Shown here piece by piece: positions 11,044 to 21,429 of a stretch of DNA of 64,000 nt; the stretch's first letter is position 1, and every line of letters begins with the position of its first letter. A program made the position numbers and the translations under genes. Under the pieces are notes generated by a model. That model had not been told where the DNA came from. It saw only the letters and a program-made list of their open reading frames with translations, and did no database searches. The DNA is from Sorex araneus (Eukaryota > Chordata > Mammalia > Eulipotyphla > Soricidae). The stretch spans positions 221,316,500 through 221,380,499 of the forward strand of contig NC_073304.1 in NCBI RefSeq assembly GCF_027595985.1, given 5' to 3'.

Positions 11044-11559
11044 AGAAAAACAACAGCGCCCAGCCAGAAGGAAAAATCCTTTGCTTCCTTGCAGGACCCT
11101 GGAGCCAGCCGGAGGGAGAGGGCTGACAGCTGGACCGGCCTCTTGGTGGGGCAGCGTGTGTCCACTGGTGCCCCCAGTTAGGGTTCGGCAACAGCGGGGA
11201 ACAGCGGGTGGAATGAACCCAGCATAAACGCGACGGGGGTGTTCCGAGCCCAGTGCTGTTAGAGGAGGGGCTAGCCAGGGGACGAAACTTCCCCCGGCAC
11301 GCAGAGAAGGCCGAGCAGTGCCCAGGGCCCAGGCCTGGGGGCCCTGCACCCCACCCCACCCTACCCCCCTGCCTATGTGTTCCCTGGGCCCGGGGAGACT
11401 CCGCAGGCCTCTGTTTTGCGAGCTACTTGACGCACAGACCCCTGGGATGAAAGTGGAGATCAGAGCCAGGCCTTGGGCCGGCTGAGCCGTCACAGCTGAC
11501 TCACCAAAAGCACGGCTGGGCCAGCAGCAGGCCAGGCAGCCTGAGAACCGGAGTGGGAG

Positions 11560-11705
11560 TCGGCCCGGAGAGAGCACAGCGGGGAGGGCGCTTGCCTTGC
11601 ACCCAGCTGACCGGGGTTTCATCCCCGGCACCACTTTGTGATCCCCGGGAGTGATGCCCGAGCAAAGAGGCAGGAGTCCTGAGCCCAGCGGAGCTTAAAC
11701 AAAAC
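11560..11705 (+). repeat. SOR-like SINE, diverged
   Basis: GAGAGCACAGCGGGGAGGGCGCTTGCCTTGCACCCAGCTGACC and a degenerate body, ending in AACAAAACAAAA. Confidence 0.75.
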
Positions 11706-11822
11706 AAAAATCCTAGGACTCTAGCTCTGCCCTAGAAAAGGAAAGTTCAGAAAGAGCCGCGCCTTCCCTCACTGCCCTGCATTGAGGGGCATCCCCCAGC
11801 AGGCACCCACCCCCACCCCCAC

Positions 11823-11869
<47 letters not shown>

Positions 11870-11872
11870 AAC
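11823..11872. repeat. (CA)n microsatellite
   Basis: About 45-50 bp of nearly uninterrupted CA repeat. Confidence 0.97.
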
Positions 11873-12202
11873 CCCTACACACATGGGCTCCAGGTCTGAG
11901 CTCAAGCCGCATTCACAGCCTACAAACAGCCCCTTTACCCACCCTGGCCCAGGGCCACAGGCCAGTGGGGCCTTCAGTCCAGGAAGGAGCCTGGGCCGGA
12001 CACTGTGCAGGCCTGGAGGCAAGCTCTGGGCTCCCTGGCAGAAAGACGTCCTGTACTGCCCAGTGGGGCTATCTCACGTGACTGGTTTTGATATAAATGG
12101 TTGAAAATGGAATGAAACTTAAAATTCAAGTTTCTCCCTGTCACAGAGCCACTCTTCAAATATCCAGAAGCTCCTGGTGGCCAAAGGCGACCAAGTCCGA
12201 CA

Positions 12203-12203
<1 letters not shown>

Positions 12204-12249
<46 letters not shown>
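12204..12249. repeat. (GA)n microsatellite
   Basis: About 44 bp of pure GA repeat. Confidence 0.97.
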
Positions 12250-12252
<3 letters not shown>

Positions 12253-12558
12253 AGCAAGCACATACGTGAGCACCTTGATGTTACAGGAAGTTCCACTGAA
12301 CCCACAGCATGGCTTAAATGGCTTCCACTTTCTTGCAATCCCTTTCCAGCTGATACACTTTTACATGACCCCAGGCATAGAGGTAAATGAAGCAAGTATC
12401 CAAGTTAAACACTTCCTGATCATAAATCATAAGGAAATTTATTTTACAACACTATTTGAAGACTCTTCAGAATCCTCACATTCAGTGAGGATTCCATCTG
12501 GGATGGAATATCACTCCATCTGGGGTCCCCTGACCCAGAGTTTAAGAAGCAACACCTA

Positions 12559-12736
12559 GGGGCTGGAGTGATAGCATAGCGGGTAGGGCGTTTGCCTTGC
12601 ACGTGGCCGACCCGGGTTCAAATCCCAGCATCCCATATGGTCCCCTGAGCACCGCCAGGAGTAATTCTGAGTGCAGAGCCAGGAGTAACCCCTGTGCATC
12701 GCCGGGTGTAACACAAAAACCAAAAAAAAAAAAAAA
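12559..12736 (+). repeat. SOR SINE, full length, with TSD
   Basis: Near-consensus element flanked by the perfect 15-bp duplication AAGAAGCAACACCTA (12544-12558 and 12737-12751). The TSD and A tail show insertion by target-primed reverse transcription. Confidence 0.97.
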
Positions 12737-12754
12737 AAGAAGCAACACCTAGGG

Positions 12755-13320
12755 ACCAGAGCAGGTACAGTGGGGAGGGTGTTTGCCTCGCATGTGGCTG
12801 ACCCGAGTGCTATCCCCAGCATCGTATAGAGTCTCCCAAATTCCCATCAGGAATGATCCCTGAGTGTAGAGCCAGAGGTAAGCATTAAGCACCACTGGGT
12901 GTGGCCCGAAAACAAAAAAAAGAAGCAATAGGGGCCGCAGTCATAGTACAGCAGGTAGGGCATTTGGGCATTTGCCTTGCACGTGGCTGACCCGAGTTCA
13001 ATTCCCGACATCCCTTATGGTCCCCCAAGCATCACGAAGTACTGAGTGCAATTTGTGAGTGCAGAGACAGGAGTAATCCCTGAGCATCGCTAGGTGTGAC
13101 CTAAAAAGGGGGGGTGGGGTGGAGGGGGGAGAGGGAAGCAACATCTCTGGCCAGAATGATAGTACAGCGGGTGGGGCACTGGTCTGACACGCAGCTGACC
13201 CCAATTTGAATCCCTGGCACCGCACAGAGTCCCCCCAGCACCACCAGGAGTGACCACTTGGGCACAAAGCCAGGAAGAGCCCCTGAGCACCGCTGGGTAA
13301 GGCCCCCAGAACAAAATGAA
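12755..13320 (+). repeat. Three diverged SOR-like SINEs, head to tail
   Basis: Copies at about 12755-12920, 12930-13110 and 13143-13320 are all in plus orientation. Each has a head like GTACAGCGGGTRGGGCA, a B-box remnant and the GAGCACCRCTGGGTRWGGCC 3' body. They carry on the same-orientation run that starts at 12559. Confidence 0.85.
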
Positions 13321-14085
13321 TGATTCCACGAGTGAAACCAAAACCAAAGAGAACAGCAGAGCAGGAGAGAGGAGCAGAGGAGGGAAGGGAGAAGCGGCGA
13401 AGAAAAGGGAAAGAAACTTCCGAGGGAGACTCTGTTTCCGTGGTAGGAAAAGGCTGCCCAGGTTTTGGGGGGCAGGTGACACAGCAAGGGTGACCCAGCT
13501 GCAAGAGGGGGTTACCCATGGGGTGGGGGGTGGAGAAAAACCATGGGGTCTGAGCAGCATTCACCAGTTCCAGCCCACATGTGGCTGGGGGCACTGACTT
13601 TCCAGGTGGGTGTGGAAGACAGAAACTGTGGAAGCTTCTGGAAGATTGAGCCATCCAGGACCCACCTAGGGAGAGGAACTGGGAAGATTACTTCCAGTGG
13701 GGTGTGCAGAGGCCACAAAGGGACCAGGCCCTGTAGACCACCTGGGGGGCCCCTTTGGGAGGGCCAGGCCTGCATTCTCATTGGTTATCGGGGAGGGTGG
13801 TGGAGACTGTCCCCACCCCCAGCTTCCAGGGGAAGGGCTGAGTTCCAAGGCTCGGAGAAGGTCAAGAGAATAAAGGGCTTTGAACACAATGGAGTTGGTC
13901 AATCAGGGTCCCTCACGGTCTTCTCAAAGAATGTCAAGGGCAAGTGTGGTGGCAGGAGGGAGAAACCCAGCACCAGGAAAAGATACAAAACTGATTTTAC
14001 AGATAACCCAGGGGCTAATTTTCAGGGGCTAAAGTTACATGAACTAAAGGTGAAGGATCCGACCCATATTTTGTTGTTGTTGTTC
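13320..14085. other. Non-coding stretch, nothing recognised
   Basis: Repeat-poor, purine-rich sequence between SINE clusters. A 182-residue plus-strand frame covers part of it but matches no family I recognise and shows no exon signals. Confidence 0.5.
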
Positions 14086-14425
14086 TTTTGAGCCATACAC
14101 AGCTGTGCTCCCGATTTATTCCTGGTATTGTGCTCCAGGACCACTCTTGGCTGTGCTTGGGGACAATACTAGGTGCTAGGCAGCCAGGTGCAAGGCAAGT
14201 GCTTTTCCTGCGGTACTATCGCTCCAGGTCTCACCCACTTTTTCTTATGATTTTCATTTTTGGGGCCACACCCAGTGGTGTTCAGGGCTTATTCCTGGTC
14301 TGTGCTCAGGGCTAAGCACAGGCAGGACTTGGGGGACCCTAGAATAGAGTGCTGGGGATCAAACCCAGATCAGCCATGTGCAAGGTCAGTGCCCTATCCA
14401 GTGCACTATCTCCCTAGTCCCCGTC
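14085..14425 (-). repeat. Two diverged SOR-like SINEs, reverse
   Basis: Copies at about 14085-14232 and 14250-14425 both run from GGGCCACACCCAGTGGTG-like starts to GTACTATC-like head ends. Confidence 0.82.
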
Positions 14426-14450
14426 ACTTTTTTAAAACGTTAACAATTTA

Positions 14451-14625
14451 GGGGCTGGAGTGATAGCACAGAGGGTAGGGCGTTTGCCTTGCACGCAGCC
14501 GACCCAGGTTCGATTCCCAGCATCCCACATGGTCCCCTGAGCACTGCCAGGGGTAATTCCTGAGTGCAGAGCCAGGAGTGACCCCTGTGCATCACCGGGT
14601 GTGACCTAAAAAGAAAAAAAAAAAA
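14451..14625 (+). repeat. SOR SINE, full length, with TSD
   Basis: A near-consensus copy flanked by the 12-bp duplication GTTAACAATTTA (14439-14450 and 14626-14637). Confidence 0.95.
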
Positions 14626-14671
14626 GTTAACAATTTAAAAAAAAAAAAGAGCCTCAAGAAATGGAACAATT

Positions 14672-14860
14672 GGGGCTGGAGAAATAGCACAGGAGGTAGG
14701 GCATTTGCCTTGCACGTGGCCGACCTGGGTTCAATTCCCAGCATCCCATATGGTCCCCTGAGCACCGCCAGGAGTAATTCCTGAGTGCAAAGCCAGGAGT
14801 AACCCCTGTGCATCGCCGGGTGTGACCCAAAAAGCAAAAAAAAACCAAAAAACAAAAAAA
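14672..14860 (+). repeat. SOR SINE, full length, with TSD
   Basis: A near-consensus copy flanked by AGAAATGGAACAATT and AGAAATGGGACAATT, one mismatch in 15. Confidence 0.95.
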
Positions 14861-15034
14861 GAAATGGGACAATTAAATGCAATGTGTGACTCTGGTCTGA
14901 ATCCTACCCCCCCCCCAAAAAAAAGTGAATCCTACCCCAGAGCAAAAAAATATTTCACAGGCCCCTCACTGAATTGATTCATAAAACTGAGATGGGGGCA
15001 ATAGATTAGATAAAGCATCATATCAGAACTAATT

Positions 15035-15375
15035 TTCCTGAGCCAGGGAGACGGCTCAACAGACCTACACATACGCTTTGCATGCACTGCATGGCCCCCT
15101 GGGCACCTCTGGGAGTGACCCCCTGAGAGCCAGGCCAGAAGTGGCCCCTGAGCAGTATCGGGTGTGGCCCAGAAAAAAAAAGTTAAATTTCTCATAGTTG
15201 AAAAGTTAAGGAGATGGAGCAATAGTACAGCCGGTAGGGCACTTTGACTTGCACACACTGACTGACCCGTATTTGATCCCTGGCATACCTGAGCCCACCA
15301 GGAGTGATCCCTGAGTGCAGAGCCAGGAGTAAGCCCTGAGTACCATTGGGTGTGATCCCAAAACCAAAAAAGTGT
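15035..15375 (+). repeat. Two diverged SOR-like SINEs
   Basis: Copies lie at about 15035-15180 and 15205-15370. The first has an atypical head (GAGCCAGGGAGACGGCTCAACAG) and may be a different tRNA-headed family. Confidence 0.75.
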
Positions 15376-15398
15376 ATATCAAAAACTAGTATGCTAGG

Positions 15399-15580
15399 GG
15401 GGCCGGAGCCATAGCACAGCGGGTAGGGCATTTGCCTTGCACGCGGCTGACCCAGGTTCGATCCTCGGCATCCCATATGGTTCCCCAAGCACCACCAGGA
15501 GTAATTCCTGAGTGCAAAGCCAGGAGTAACCCCTGAGCATCGCTGGGTGTGACCCAAAAAGCAAAAAAAAAAAAAAAAAA
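15399..15580 (+). repeat. SOR SINE, full length, with TSD
   Basis: A near-consensus copy with a long A tail, flanked by AACTAGTATGCT on both sides. Confidence 0.95.
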
Positions 15581-15593
15581 CAACTAGTATGCT

Positions 15594-15765
15594 GGAGCTG
15601 GAGTGATAGTACGGCAGGTAGAACACTTGCCTTGCTTGTGGCCAAGCCAGGTTCCATGCCCCGCATTTTCTCTGGTCCTCTGAGCCCACCACGAGTGATC
15701 CCTGAGTGCAGAGCCAGGAGTAAGCTGTGAGTGCACTGGGTGTGGCCTCCGAAACAAACCAAAAT
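15594..15765 (+). repeat. SOR-like SINE, diverged
   Basis: GGAGCTGGAGTGATAGTACGGCAGGTAG and AGTGATCCCTGAGTGCAGAGCCAGGAGTAAG. Confidence 0.85.
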
Positions 15766-15949
15766 AGCACGATGACTGTCATGCTCAGGATGGAGGGGTC
15801 TCTGTGTCTGTCTACATCTACTGAGAGAAGCTGAGAGGCTGCATCCGGGCAAAACCTGAGCATGGGATGAAGGTATGTAGAGGATCCTTGTACTGTCTTT
15901 GCAACTCTTTTGTAAAGAGTTTGAAGGTTCTTCCAAAAATAAAATTAGA

Positions 15950-16310
15950 AATTAGGGCCTGAAAAGAAGCAATTGTACAGCAGGTAAGGTACTTACTTGC
16001 ATGGCATGCGGCTGGCCCAGATTCAAAGCCCAATCGGGTCCTGGAATCCTGCCAGAAGTAAGCCCTGAGCACCGATGCCTCCCCCCCCCAAAAAAAAAAA
16101 AAAGAAAGACAAGATTAAAGTTAAAATTTAAAACAAAACAAAAAATCACTACCCATGAGGCTGGAGCCATAGTACAGAGAGTAGGGAGGGCACTTGCCTT
16201 GCACACTGCTGACCCAGGGTGTGATCCCCGGCACCCCATGTGGTTCCGAGTGCAGAGCCAGGAGTAAGCCCTGAGCATCGCCGGGAGTGTCCCTCAATTC
16301 CCCCCCCCCC
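15950..16310 (+). repeat. Two SOR-like SINEs, diverged or shortened
   Basis: Copies at about 15955-16105 and 16157-16310. Both have recognisable heads and shortened bodies, and the second ends in a poly-C run. Confidence 0.8.
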
Positions 16311-16384
16311 GTTAGGAAAACAAGCAAATAAACAACAACAACAAAATAGCTCCCAAAAAAGGATCACCCTGGCGCAGGGCCAAC

Positions 16385-16990
16385 CCTGCTCCTTCCCTTA
16401 TCTCCTATCTCTTGCCCAGAGCGGGGCGAGGTTCTGGGGGTTCTGGGGGTTCTGGGTGCACCCGGGCCCAGGTGGACCCCCGAGGGTCCTGGTGGTACTG
16501 AGGCGGCGCCCCCAAGGGCCGCGCCCGCCCAGGACACATTCCTGCGCCCAGGGAGTGACTCACCCCTGGCTCCGGGGCGCGGCGCGCTGGGCGGACCCGG
16601 CCAGCAGGTGCCGCTGTTGAGCCAGCCCTGGCCCCTGGCCGGTCCGAGGGTCAGCCCTGCTGGCGTCCCCCGAGCCCGGCCGCTGCCGGCCCCGCCCCGG
16701 ACGCCCCTAGCAACCCCCTCGGCCCATGAGGGGTGCAGAAGGGGGTGTTGAGAGAGGCTTCGGGCCGGCCCCCTTTTCTGCCTCGCTCGCTCCCGCCCTC
16801 CTTCCCCTCCGCCTCCTCGAGCCTCCTCTAGCTCCTCCTCCGGCCTCCGGGATTTCAAAACAAACACACCTCCCGGGCCAGGCCAGCCCGCCTCTGACCT
16901 TGGTCCCCGCGGGCCCCCGCCCAGTGGGGAGGCGAGGCGGAGACCCCTCCCCAGGACCCGAGCACTTACGGGACTTTGGCTTGGTTGGGT
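16385..16990. promoter_or_regulatory. Orphan GC/CpG-rich island
   Basis: About 600 bp of repeat-free, CpG-rich sequence lies 11.3 kb upstream of FMNL1 and far from any recognised exon. It contains a triple GTTCTGGGG repeat (about 16431-16458), GC-box-like runs, an AP-1-type TGACTCA (about 16557-16563), GATA-type TTATCT near 16399, and CTAGCAACC near 16708 (RFX half-site-like). It could be a distal or alternative FMNL1 promoter, a non-coding RNA promoter, or an enhancer. The direction cannot be read from sequence. Confidence 0.5.
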
Positions 16991-17009
16991 TGTAGAGACA
17001 TCTCCCTCC

Positions 17010-17280
17010 TCGAAGCTGCCCAGGGCTTACTCCTTGCCCTGTGCTCACAGATCACTCCTGGCAGGGCTTGGCGGGGTGCCAGGGATCAAAGCCGGGAGTA
17101 CCATCTCTCCAACCCCTGTAAACTTGATTTTGGTTTTTCTGTTTTTTTAGATTTTCTTTTTTTTTGGGGGGGGAGAGAAAGGTTTCACACTAGGCAGTGC
17201 TCAGGGGTCACACCTGGCTTGGCTGTATGCAAAGCAAATGCCTTCCCCCTCGGTACTGTATCTCTGGCTCCTGTACATTC
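17010..17280 (-). repeat. Two partial SOR-like SINEs, reverse
   Basis: Fragments at about 17013-17118 and 17178-17276. Both show the reverse body (TCACTCCTGGCAGGGCTTGG; GGCAGTGCTCAGGGGTCAC). Confidence 0.75.
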
Positions 17281-17544
17281 AGTCTAAAGAAGAGAAGTGT
17301 AACCCCCTGGAGCCCCCCCCCCTGCCTGAGACATTGGGGCTGGTTCTATACTTCCCCAGGGAAGGAGTTTGGGGTGTCACTTTGTTCACCACCTCCCTCC
17401 GAAAGGGACCCTGCCATCCTGACGTTCCCTAACTCCGTGAAGGACATTCCTTGAGTACCAACCAACTGTGGCAGGACCATTACCTAGCGCACCGGAAATC
17501 CTGAGTCTGGGAAACGATGTCTATTGCTCCCCTTTTTCTCTCTT

Positions 17545-17695
17545 CCGGTTTTTGGGTCACACCCGGTGGTGCTCAGGGGTTACTCCTGGTTCTGCAATCA
17601 GGCTGAGGGAGTCACGTGGGGTGCTGGGGCTGGAACCCAGGTCAGCTGTGTGCAGGGCAGGTGCCCTCCCCACTGAGCTATCACTCCAGCCCCCT
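17545..17695 (-). repeat. SOR SINE, reverse
   Basis: TTTTTGGGTCACACCCGGTG to GAGCTATCACTCCAGCCCC, with a slightly shortened body. Confidence 0.9.
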
Positions 17696-17929
17696 AGTCT
17701 GTCACTCCTGCTAGTACAGTTCTGCATGACTGTTCCTCTGGGTCCACTTGTCCAAGGTCCAGCTGAATGCGGTTTCCTCCTGCCTCCCAGGGTGGGGCTG
17801 GAGCTCATCTCACGTGGGGGTTAGCACTGCGCCTGCCTGCAAAATGTCACCGTTCTTGCATTTGCCTTGCTGCTTCCGATGACCTGTCTCCTGGGTCCCC
17901 CACCCCTACCTCTCTGAACTCCAGACCAC

Positions 17930-18040
17930 AGTTGGAGCTTAACTTCTTCAAGTTCAGCTTTCTCATCCACAAAGCAGGGTTCGTGCCAATCCTTCCTTAT
18001 GGGGAGGGTGGGACGGTAAGATAAGATGCTTCGCCCGAGG
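17930..18040 (+). repeat. MIR fragment
   Basis: GCTTAACTTCTTCAAGTTCAGCTTTCTCATCCACAAAG is the MIR core in forward orientation, followed by recognisable 3' MIR sequence. Confidence 0.75.
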
Positions 18041-18072
18041 CTGGATAGTTGGTTTTGTTTGTTTGTTTGTTT

Positions 18073-18237
18073 TGCTTTTTGGGTCACACCTGGCAATGCA
18101 CAGGGGTTACTCCTGGCTATGCACTCAGGAATCACCCCTGGCAGTGCTCAGAGGACCATATGGGATGCTGGGAATCGGACCCGGGTCGGCCTCATGCAAG
18201 GCAAATGCCCTGCCCGCTGTGCTATAGCTCCAGCCCC
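18073..18237 (-). repeat. SOR SINE, reverse, full length
   Basis: GCTTTTTGGGTCACACCTGG through GGACCATATGGGATGCTGGG to GCTATAGCTCCAGCCCC. Confidence 0.93.
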
Positions 18238-18239
18238 AG

Positions 18240-18985
18240 GAGAGATAGTTCTATGGGCTGCACATGCTTGCCTACGGGATACCTGGGTTTGATCCCTGGT
18301 ACCACATACGGTCCTGAGCAACACCAGGAGTGAACCCTGAACACTGGGCCAGGAGTAACCCCTGAGCACTGCCAAGTATGGTCCCAACACTAACGAAAGA
18401 AGCTGGGACTGGCAAGATAGGACCGTGGGTCAGGCACCTACCTTGCATGTGACTGACCCATGTTTGATCTCTGGCATCTCCATGCGATTCCCCCAAGCCC
18501 AGCCCGGAGTAGCACAGCCGGTGTGTGCTGCCAACCCCCAAAAAAGTTTTAATAAAAGGAAAGAGTAAATTTATTTTTAAAAAAGGGGAAGTGCTAGGGC
18601 TGGAGCAATAGTACAGCGGTAGGGCATTTGCCTTGCCCATGGCTGACCGGGGTTCAAGCTTCGGCATTCCTATGGTCTCCCGCAGCACCGCCGGGAGTAA
18701 TTCCTGAGTGCAGAACCAGGAGTAACCTGAACACTGCCAGGTTTGACCCAAAAAAGCCAAAAACCAAATAACAAAAAACCACAACTAAAAAGTGGAAGTG
18801 GTGCTGGGACCGGAGTTATAGTATAGCAGGTAAGGTGTTTATCTTGAACACAGTTGATTCTAGTTCGATCCCCGGTACCCCATATGGCCCCCTGAACCCA
18901 CCAGGAGTAATCCCTGAGTGCAGAGTCAGGAATAAGCCCTGAGCACTAGCCGGGTGTGACCCAAAAATCTTAAAGAAAAATAAAA
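18240..18985 (+). repeat. Four SOR-like SINEs, head to tail
   Basis: Copies at about 18240-18395, 18405-18545, 18597-18780 and 18803-18970 are all in plus orientation. The third is closest to consensus; the others are diverged. Confidence 0.82.
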
Positions 18986-19004
18986 ATGTCAATAAAATAA
19001 AAAG

Positions 19005-19135
19005 GAAAGTGCATCCCCCATCAGAATGACTAAATAAAAAGGCAGATAGGTAATAACACCAAAGGTTGCCAAGGATGTGAGGCTTTCACATTCAGCTGGT
19101 AGAGGTAGGAAGCATCCAGCATGAATATTGGTGGA
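19005..19135 (+). repeat. L1 LINE 3'-end fragment, part 1
   Basis: CCCATCAGAATGACTAAATAAAAAGGCAG followed by a GTTGCCAAGGATGTGAGG motif resembles the 3' end of mammalian L1 elements. It is interrupted by SINEs at 19140-19490 and resumes after them. It has no coding capacity. Confidence 0.7.
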
Positions 19136-19139
19136 TGGG

Positions 19140-19490
19140 GGCCAGAGCAATAGCACAGCAGGTAGGGCATTTACTTGCATGCAGCCGGCCCATCCAGGTG
19201 TTTTTTTTTTTTTTTTCTTTTTGGGTCATTGGGTCACACCCGGCAAGGTGATGCACAGGGGTTATTCCTGGCTATGCACTTAGGAATTACCCGCTGGTGG
19301 TGCTCAGGGGACCATATGGGATGCTGGGAATCGAACCTGGGTCGGCCGCGTGCAAGGCAAACGCCCTACCCGCTGTGCTCAAACGCCCTACCCGCTGTGC
19401 TATCGCTCCAGCCCCGCCCATCCAGGTTTGATCCTCAGCATCCCATATGGTCTCCAGGGCACCTCCAGATGTGTGGCCCAAAGACAAAAC
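19140..19490 (+). repeat. SOR-like SINE split by a nested reverse SOR SINE
   Basis: The host copy (plus) covers about 19140-19199 and 19417-19490. The inserted copy (minus, 19200-19416) begins with a T tract and ends GCTATCGCTCCAGCCCC. GCCCATCCAGGT occurs at both junctions as the target-site duplication, placing the insertion just upstream of the host B box. The insert has a 22-bp tandem duplication (AAACGCCCTACCCGCTGTGC twice, about 19359-19402). Confidence 0.9.
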
Positions 19491-19492
19491 AA

Positions 19493-19752
19493 AAGAATGT
19501 CAGTATATGGTCTGATTCAACCATTTCACTCTTAGATACATAGACCCATGTGCACCAAAAGACATGCAAACTAATGGTATAGCAATATTAATCATAGTAA
19601 CAACTGGAAGTAACCCAAATATTTAGCAGTAGCAGAATGAATTAATGCATTTTTGTTAGGCAATGGATTTTTTCATAAATGTTGTTAATGAATTAATGCT
19701 CATTCGTGTCACTGGAATACTAGACCACAAAAAAGAGAGAGAAGTACTGTTA
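19493..19752 (+). repeat. L1 LINE 3'-end fragment, part 2
   Basis: ACCATTTCACTCTTAGATACATAGACCC, then GCAATATTAATCATAGTAACAACTGGAAGTAACCCAAAT, matches the well-known end of L1, in the same orientation as part 1. This is an old, dead copy. Confidence 0.8.
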
Positions 19753-19757
19753 ATGGG

Positions 19758-19915
19758 GGTTGGGGGGTAGAGGGGCACACCCAGCAATGCTCAGGGCTTA
19801 TTCCTGGCTCTGGGTTCAGGGAACTATTTGGGGTGCTGGGGATCAAACCCGGGTCAGCCGCATGCAAGGCAAGTGCCCTCCCTGCTGCACTATCACTCTG
19901 GTCTATCACTTGGCT
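19758..19915 (-). repeat. SOR-like SINE, reverse
   Basis: GGGGCACACCCAGCAATGCTCAGGGC to GCACTATCACTCTGGTC. Confidence 0.87.
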
Positions 19916-20067
19916 AATAAAGCGTTGGTGCCAGGACTTAATGGCAGGTCTTCCCACACTAAACCCGAATTCGGAGCCATGGAGCCACGCCTCAGTTCAC
20001 TGCTCCCCACCCTGCTGAAAGTGGGGTGTTGCAGGGCAGCATGGCAGCCTCTGAGTCAGAACTAAAT

Positions 20068-20130
20068 TACAAAAAAAAAAAATCAAACCAAGAACACCGC
20101 CCCCCGCCCCCCCCCCCCCCCCCCCCGCCA
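20068..20130. repeat. Poly-A then poly-C low-complexity tract
   Basis: An A run is followed by about 30 bp that is almost all C (20099-20128). The minus strand is a long G run that could form a G-quadruplex and may be unreliable in the assembly. Confidence 0.9.
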
Positions 20131-21060
20131 CAAATCAAGGACAGGCTATCTAGCTGTAACAAAGCAACATCATTCATCAGAATTAACTGCAACTTCGGAA
20201 TCTGACGATCTACATTTCTATCACTTGTACTGCCAAAAGCGTTCAATAGCTTGTTCCTTAGCCCAAACCTTCCCAGATGTTTCGATAATGCCCACAGTTT
20301 ATCTGTCCTTTTCCTGTGAGTGTATTTGTCTTCTCCTGGGGACCGAAGTGGAACTTTCAAAGCCAAGCTTTGGTCCGAGAGCAGGCTGGAGGGACACCAT
20401 AGACAAACAGCCTCCAGCACGTTAATTCTCTGCATGCAAAGAGATGCCGCTAATTGCAGACGCCTCTCTCTGTTTGTTCGGCCCTGAGTGGAATGCAGCG
20501 CCAGAGAAAAGCACTTCTCACCACTCCAAACCCACCCGAGCATGCTGAGCCCCGAGAGGGGCTTCTAGGAATGCAAATTCTGGGGCTTACAGCAACAGAC
20601 CAAGTCTGCGATGAATACCCGCCCAGGATGGCCTTCGTAGATTTTGAGGATTGTTTTTTGTCTGGGTTTGGGGTCATGCAGTGCCAGGGAGCAGTAGCAG
20701 GGCTGGAAACTGGGGCTCCAGCAGAAAAGCATGCACTCCAGCCCCCAAGTCCTCTCCCCGACTCTTGGAACACGGCTGGTAGGGAAGAGAAATATTTTAC
20801 TTCTGAGGGCGGCTGATGATTCACTTACCTCCAATCAGAGCTAGTGGTTTGAAGGGCTTCGAAGGGTGCTGGGGCTCGGGGGAGCATCAGGAAGTCCACC
20901 TGGCCACCTGGATCTCCTGCGCACACCAGTCTGCACAGCTGGTGCCTGGTTCTCCATGACACACAGTCAAGCAGGCCTGGCTCTGCCCATCAAGGGGGCA
21001 GCGTGGGGTGTCGGTGTTAGAACCTGAGGATGCTCTCTACAAACATCTGCCTAGCAACTG
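20130..21060. other. Repeat-poor non-coding block
   Basis: About 900 bp with no SINE or recognised exon. It includes an AT-rich motif group near 20420-20470 (GTTAATT, GCATGCAAAG, GCTAATTGC) resembling POU/homeodomain sites. It is a candidate conserved non-coding element, unproven. Confidence 0.4.
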
Positions 21061-21093
21061 TCCTCACTGCCAGCCTCATGCTTTCATGTTTCT

Positions 21094-21128
21094 CTCTCTC
21101 TCTCTCTCTCCCCGACCCTGTCCCTCCG

Positions 21129-21177
<49 letters not shown>
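21094..21177. repeat. (CT)n and (AC)n microsatellites
   Basis: A CT run at about 21092-21110 and an AC run at about 21132-21177. Confidence 0.97.
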
Positions 21178-21178
<1 letters not shown>

Positions 21179-21224
21179 CTGAGATCCACTCAACAATTAT
21201 TTGTTTCCTTCGTTACCGATTTTT

Positions 21225-21395
21225 GTTTTGTTTTTGGGCCACATCTGGAGGTTGCTCAGGGCTTACACCTGGCTCTGTGCCCAAGGGATCACTCCTGGTG
21301 GCCTCGGGAGATCATAATATGGAATGCCAGGGATCGAACCCGGGTCCACCGTATACAAGGAAGCACCCTACTCGCTATACTATCACTCTGGCCTC
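21225..21395 (-). repeat. SOR-like SINE, reverse
   Basis: TTTTTGGGCCACATCTGGAGG to CTATACTATCACTCTGGCC. Confidence 0.87.
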
Positions 21396-21429
21396 TACCC
21401 ATTTTCTAGTTAATAAAAATGCAGGAAGA

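Noticed and set aside
13543-14091. 182-codon plus-strand frame
   Set aside because: It ends in SINE sequence, has no known domain and no supporting exon signals.
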